DNA of 9,518 nt from Bdellovibrio sp. ZAP7. Lineage in GTDB: Bacteria > Bacteroidota > Bacteroidia > Flavobacteriales > Flavobacteriaceae. A program made the translations under genes and the position numbers. Each line of letters begins with the position of its first letter. Positions within the stretch are counted from its first letter, which is position 1. The notes beneath the pieces were generated by a model that saw only the letters and a program-made list of their open reading frames with translations, did no database searches and was not told the origin of the DNA. The DNA lies in the NCBI GenBank assembly GCA_943324165.2, contig CALPKO020000030.1, positions 1 to 9,518 of the forward strand, written 5' to 3'. Positions 6,411-9,518 of the stretch are shown here, piece by piece.

Positions 6411-6489
6411 TGTATAATTAAAACCTTATTAAAGTTAAACGTCTAATATTTTAATAAAAACGTATGTAGTTCAAAAAAGATTTTAGATT

Positions 6490-6525
6490 TTGAAATTGCC
6501 GTTGAAATTGCCATTGAAATTGAAA
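6490..6525. repeat. three 12-bp (six 6-bp) tandem repeats
   Basis: TTGAAATTGCCG, TTGAAATTGCCA and TTGAAATTGAAA stand in tandem at 6490, 6502 and 6514. On the minus strand this reads as a hexamer series CAANNN (CAATTT, CAATGG, CAATTT, CAACGG, CAATTT). It lies just past the stop codon of the outer-membrane protein gene. A perfect 12-bp palindrome, TTGAAATTTCAA, follows at 6520-6531 and overlaps that stop. Confidence 0.75.
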
Positions 6526-6527
6526 TT

Positions 6528-8195
6528 TCAAAAATTCGTTACGAATTTTATGTGAACAATTGAATTTGAAGTTTTTATGGTTTGGTCTTTTGTGCTTCCG
6601 TTGGCGTAAACCAAATTCAAAAGTCCATTTTTTGTTAGGAGTCCAAATCCAAAACCAATCCCAAGTAAAGTACTGTTTTTATTCGTAGTAGCATCTTTAT
6701 AAAACCCATAATCGGAAATGGTATGAAAATAAATAGTTGGGGTCAATAAATAGCGGTATTCTGCAAGAATTGAAGTAAAGATATTCGCTTGCAAGCTATT
6801 TTCGTTAAATCCGCGAATGGAATTTATGCCGCCAAATCGATAAAGTTCGTTGACCAAAAACGCATCGCTTTTTAAATAATAATTCTGACTTTTTAGGTTA
6901 AAACTGTTTCTTTCGTTCAAATATAAATTATGCTTTAGATTAACTTCAAAGTAAATTTGTTTGTTGTTTTCGAAAGTGGAAGTTCTCGATCCAAATCCGG
7001 TTTTTAAATTAATTTTAGTTCTTTCAGGAAACAAAAAATCATCGGGTTTAAAATCTGAAAATTCATAACTTAAAGTTGTAAAAGTGTTTTTAAAATCGCT
7101 CAGTTTTGAACTATTTTGGTTTTGAATGTCACTCGATTCTGAGGATTGATATCCGATAAATAATCTCGAATTGTAATTAAAAAAATAGCCAATGTCAATA
7201 TTTGTTTTTGTATTTTGAAAAGTGCTGTCCTGCTTAAAAATATTTAAACTTGTTTTTAATCCGAAGCGACTTTTGAAAAGGTAAGGCAATTCTAGCGCAA
7301 CATTAAATGTTTTTTGGTCTGCGCCATCGCTTTTCCAAAACAATGAAAACGCTTCGCCGGCATTTAGCGTGTTGATAAGTAGTAAATCTAAATAACCATT
7401 GAATTTTAGTTTCTTTTTTTCGTCATTTGAAAATCCCACCAATCCATCAAAGCGATTCGGTTTTGCTTTTTCTAAATAAACGTAAATCTTAGTAGTGTCT
7501 TTTGTAAACAAAATTTCGGGATATTTTTTTTGGGAGACAAATCTAAACTTGTCAAAGTCATCTTTTAATTGCTTAAGATTTTCTAAATTAAAGACTTTAT
7601 TTTTATATAATTTTTTGAGGTTTTTCGTATGCCCATTCGGGAATTGATCATATCCAACAATCACAATGTCGTTTAACTGTCTTTTATTGCCAATTTGTAA
7701 ATCTAAATCCGCAAAAAGCGCATTGTTTGATTTTCTAAAATTAATTAACTTTAAAGTAGAAAGTGAAAATCCTTTTTGCTCTAGTGCTTTTAAATTCTGA
7801 GTCATAAAATTTTCAATATCATGAAAAGGTACTATCAGCGTATCGTTTTTGTCTTTTATAATTTCTAAAGTTCTTAATTCAGAATTTACACCTATATATA
7901 TATGTATAAAATTATTTTTTGTTCCGATTTCTAAATAAAATTGAAAAGTAGAGTCATTTATTCTTTTGTTTTCAATTATTTCATTTTGAATATAGCCTTG
8001 CTTGATTAGTTTTTCACTCATTAAGTTAACTTCGTCAAAAATGGATTTTACATTGTTATGAATAGTATTAAAACCAATAGAATCTATGGTTCTGTTTTGT
8101 AAAGTTGATTTTCCAATCATTTTCAGATGCAGTTTTTGCGCTTTGCAATTGAAGTTGAACAAAATCAAAATAGAAATAAAAATTAACCTTTTCAA
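6528..8195 (-). CDS. Omp85/TamA-like outer-membrane beta-barrel protein
   Basis: A 555-residue exported protein. It has a signal peptide (KR, then LIFISILILFNFNCKA, probable cut after KAQ at about residue 20). Residues about 90-170 and 174-243 form alpha/beta modules that look like POTRA domains; the second is clearer (NDIVIVGYDQFP at the start, KIYVYLEKAK at the end). From about 248 to the end is a beta-barrel of alternating strands. It carries the Omp85 signature FGGINSIRGFNE with IRGF at 460-463, and the last residue is Phe, as in barrels recognised by BAM. The length is short for BamA (fewer POTRA domains) and nearer TamA or TpsB-type proteins. It likely inserts or exports proteins at the outer membrane; the client is unknown. 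The only start that keeps the signal peptide is TTG at 8195, since the first in-frame ATG is internal at residue 26. It is monocistronic as far as seen. Confidence 0.85.
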   Translation of the reverse strand: MKRLIFISILILFNFNCKAQKLHLKMIGKSTLQNRTIDSIGFNTIHNNVKSIFDEVNLMSEKLIKQGYIQNEIIENKRINDSTFQFYLEIGTKNNFIHIYIGVNSELRTLEIIKDKNDTLIVPFHDIENFMTQNLKALEQKGFSLSTLKLINFRKSNNALFADLDLQIGNKRQLNDIVIVGYDQFPNGHTKNLKKLYKNKVFNLENLKQLKDDFDKFRFVSQKKYPEILFTKDTTKIYVYLEKAKPNRFDGLVGFSNDEKKKLKFNGYLDLLLINTLNAGEAFSLFWKSDGADQKTFNVALELPYLFKSRFGLKTSLNIFKQDSTFQNTKTNIDIGYFFNYNSRLFIGYQSSESSDIQNQNSSKLSDFKNTFTTLSYEFSDFKPDDFLFPERTKINLKTGFGSRTSTFENNKQIYFEVNLKHNLYLNERNSFNLKSQNYYLKSDAFLVNELYRFGGINSIRGFNENSLQANIFTSILAEYRYLLTPTIYFHTISDYGFYKDATTNKNSTLLGIGFGFGLLTKNGLLNLVYANGSTKDQTIKTSNSIVHIKFVTNF

Positions 8196-8212
8196 GACGA
8201 AATAAATTTTGA

Positions 8213-8220
8213 TAAAAGTA
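8213..8220 (-). promoter_or_regulatory. weak candidate -7 box for the Omp85-like gene
   Basis: On the minus strand TACTTTTA differs from TAnnTTTG only at the last base and lies 17 nt before the TTG start codon. No -33 TTG is present at the usual distance. Confidence 0.3.
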
Positions 8221-8291
8221 ACGTAAAATTTAATGTTTTGGTATGAATTTAAAAAAGTTGATAAATTCGATTGAAAATTAATTAATTAGGA

Positions 8292-8322
8292 TTTGTTTCT
8301 TGAAATAATTTTTATACATTTG
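8292..8322 (+). promoter_or_regulatory. str operon promoter, -33 TTTG / -7 TACATTTG
   Basis: TTTG at 8292-8295 is followed by 19 nt and then TACATTTG at 8315-8322, a full match to the Bacteroidota housekeeping promoter in both boxes and in spacing. It points at rpsL, whose ATG is 53 nt downstream. It is the best promoter in the window, as expected for a ribosomal protein operon. Confidence 0.85.
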
Positions 8323-8326
8323 CAAC

Positions 8327-8341
8327 CCCGTAAAAAGCGGG
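8327..8341 (+). promoter_or_regulatory. small GC hairpin at the predicted 5' end of the str mRNA
   Basis: CCCG and CGGG, separated by the 7-nt loop TAAAAAG, would form a short GC stem starting about 5 nt after the -7 box, hence at or very near the first transcribed base. The rest of the leader (8342-8375) is AT-rich and has no clear Shine-Dalgarno sequence. It may protect the 5' end or be part of a feedback leader. The stem has only 4 bp, so the function is speculative. Confidence 0.4.
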
Positions 8342-8375
8342 AATTTTATAAACAAGTAATTTTTAGTATTTAATT

Positions 8376-8759
8376 ATGCCAACTATTCAACAATTAGTAA
8401 GAACAGGAAGAACTCAGATAACTAAGAAGAGTAAATCGGTGGCTTTAGATTCTTGTCCTCAACGAAGAGGTGTTTGTACACGTGTTTACACTACAACTCC
8501 AAAAAAACCAAACTCTGCAATGCGTAAAGTAGCGCGTGTACGTTTGACTAATGGAAATGAAGTAAATGCCTACATCCCTGGAGAAGGACACAATCTACAA
8601 GAACACTCGATAGTATTAGTTAGGGGTGGAAGGGTTAAAGATTTGCCAGGAGTTAGGTACCACATTGTGCGTGGCGCACTTGATACGTCAGGTGTTGCAG
8701 GAAGAACACAAAGAAGATCTAAATACGGAGCAAAACGACCAAAGGAAGTAAAAAAGTAA
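8376..8759 (+). CDS. rpsL: 30S ribosomal protein S12
   Basis: A 127-residue uS12, part of the decoding centre of the small subunit. It is nearly collinear with the E. coli protein: [25 protein letters not shown] at 27-51, [10 protein letters not shown] at 69-78, [14 protein letters not shown] at 83-96, and a basic tail [13 protein letters not shown]. Lys43 and Lys88 (counting Met), the sites of classical streptomycin-resistance changes, are both wild type. Asp89, the residue methylthiolated by RimO in E. coli, is also present. It is the first gene of the str operon, transcribed from the promoter at 8292-8322. The ATG has no upstream Shine-Dalgarno sequence, only AT-rich DNA, as is common in this phylum. 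Confidence 0.99.
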   Translation: MPTIQQLVRTGRTQITKKSKSVALDSCPQRRGVCTRVYTTTPKKPNSAMRKVARVRLTNGNEVNAYIPGEGHNLQEHSIVLVRGGRVKDLPGVRYHIVRGALDTSGVAGRTQRRSKYGAKRPKEVKK

Positions 8760-8770
8760 TTTTTTAACTA

Positions 8771-8837
8771 GTCAAAAGTTAAAAGTCATAACGTCATAAA
8801 GTAGCATTTTTACGACTTTCGACTTTCAACTTTCGAC
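8771..8837. repeat. large imperfect inverted repeat between rpsL and rpsG
   Basis: The left arm (8771-8800, starting GTCAAAAGTTAAAAGTC) pairs with the right arm (8809-8837, ending GACTTTCAACTTTCGAC) around an 8-nt loop. About 24 of 29 positions pair, with one bulged base. Both arms are built from 7-bp units (GTCAAAA-like on the left, GACTTTC-like on the right). Four of the five mismatches are A opposite C in the + strand RNA; in the opposite strand they would be G-U wobbles, so the fold is stronger in the antisense direction. It fills most of the 92-nt gap. It could attenuate, process or stabilise the str mRNA, or simply be an inserted palindromic repeat. Confidence 0.75.
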
Positions 8838-8851
8838 AAAAAAACAAAGAC

Positions 8852-9518
<667 letters not shown>

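Noticed and set aside
6426..6457. Terminator for the Omp85-like gene (TTATTAAA ... TTTAATAA, minus strand)
   Set aside because: The 8-bp stem is all A/T with a 16-nt loop and no proper T tract, so it is within chance for this composition.
8376..8759. Streptomycin-resistance change in rpsL
   Set aside because: Lys43 and Lys88 are both wild type.

Overview
The window looks like a chromosomal segment from a low-GC member of the Bacteroidota, most likely a Flavobacteriaceae species close to Flavobacterium. This rests on AT-rich intergenic DNA, several matches to the Bacteroidota promoter consensus (-33 TTG / -7 TAnnTTTG), starts without clear Shine-Dalgarno sequences, a LysM plus periplasmic-binding-fold protein of a type known from this phylum, and the protein sequences themselves. 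The genus is an inference.

Layout, left to right. At 1-202 is the C-terminal end of an unrecognised protein. At 203-460 lies AT-rich DNA with an array of about seven 22-bp tandem repeats. It sits just upstream of a small helix-turn-helix protein with a leucine-zipper-like tail (461-817). Next comes a + strand cluster: guaA (GMP synthase), a secreted protein with four LysM repeats and a periplasmic-binding-protein fold, and an OsmC-family protein. It meets, with only 3 nt between stop codons, a minus-strand MazE/MazF-type toxin-antitoxin pair. Further minus-strand genes are an RlmB/TrmH-family rRNA 2'-O-methyltransferase and an Omp85/TamA-like outer-membrane protein. The window ends in the conserved + strand str operon: rpsL, rpsG and the first 59 codons of fusA, behind a near-perfect promoter.

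Most of the window is housekeeping: purine synthesis, rRNA modification, translation and envelope. The accessory parts are the repeat array with its HTH-zipper neighbour, and mazEF. A strong 26-bp palindrome followed by a T tract stands on the far side of mazEF, pointing away from osmC. One reading is that mazEF was inserted between osmC and its terminator. Another is that the palindrome is the mazEF operator.

The intergenic gaps hold several families of short degenerate repeats (6-, 7-, 12- and about 30-bp units). One is a large imperfect inverted repeat inside the str operon between rpsL and rpsG. guaA and rlmB have -7 boxes only 3-4 nt before their ATG, so both may be leaderless. I found no tRNA, rRNA, CRISPR array, IS element or phage gene, and no clearly new multi-gene system.
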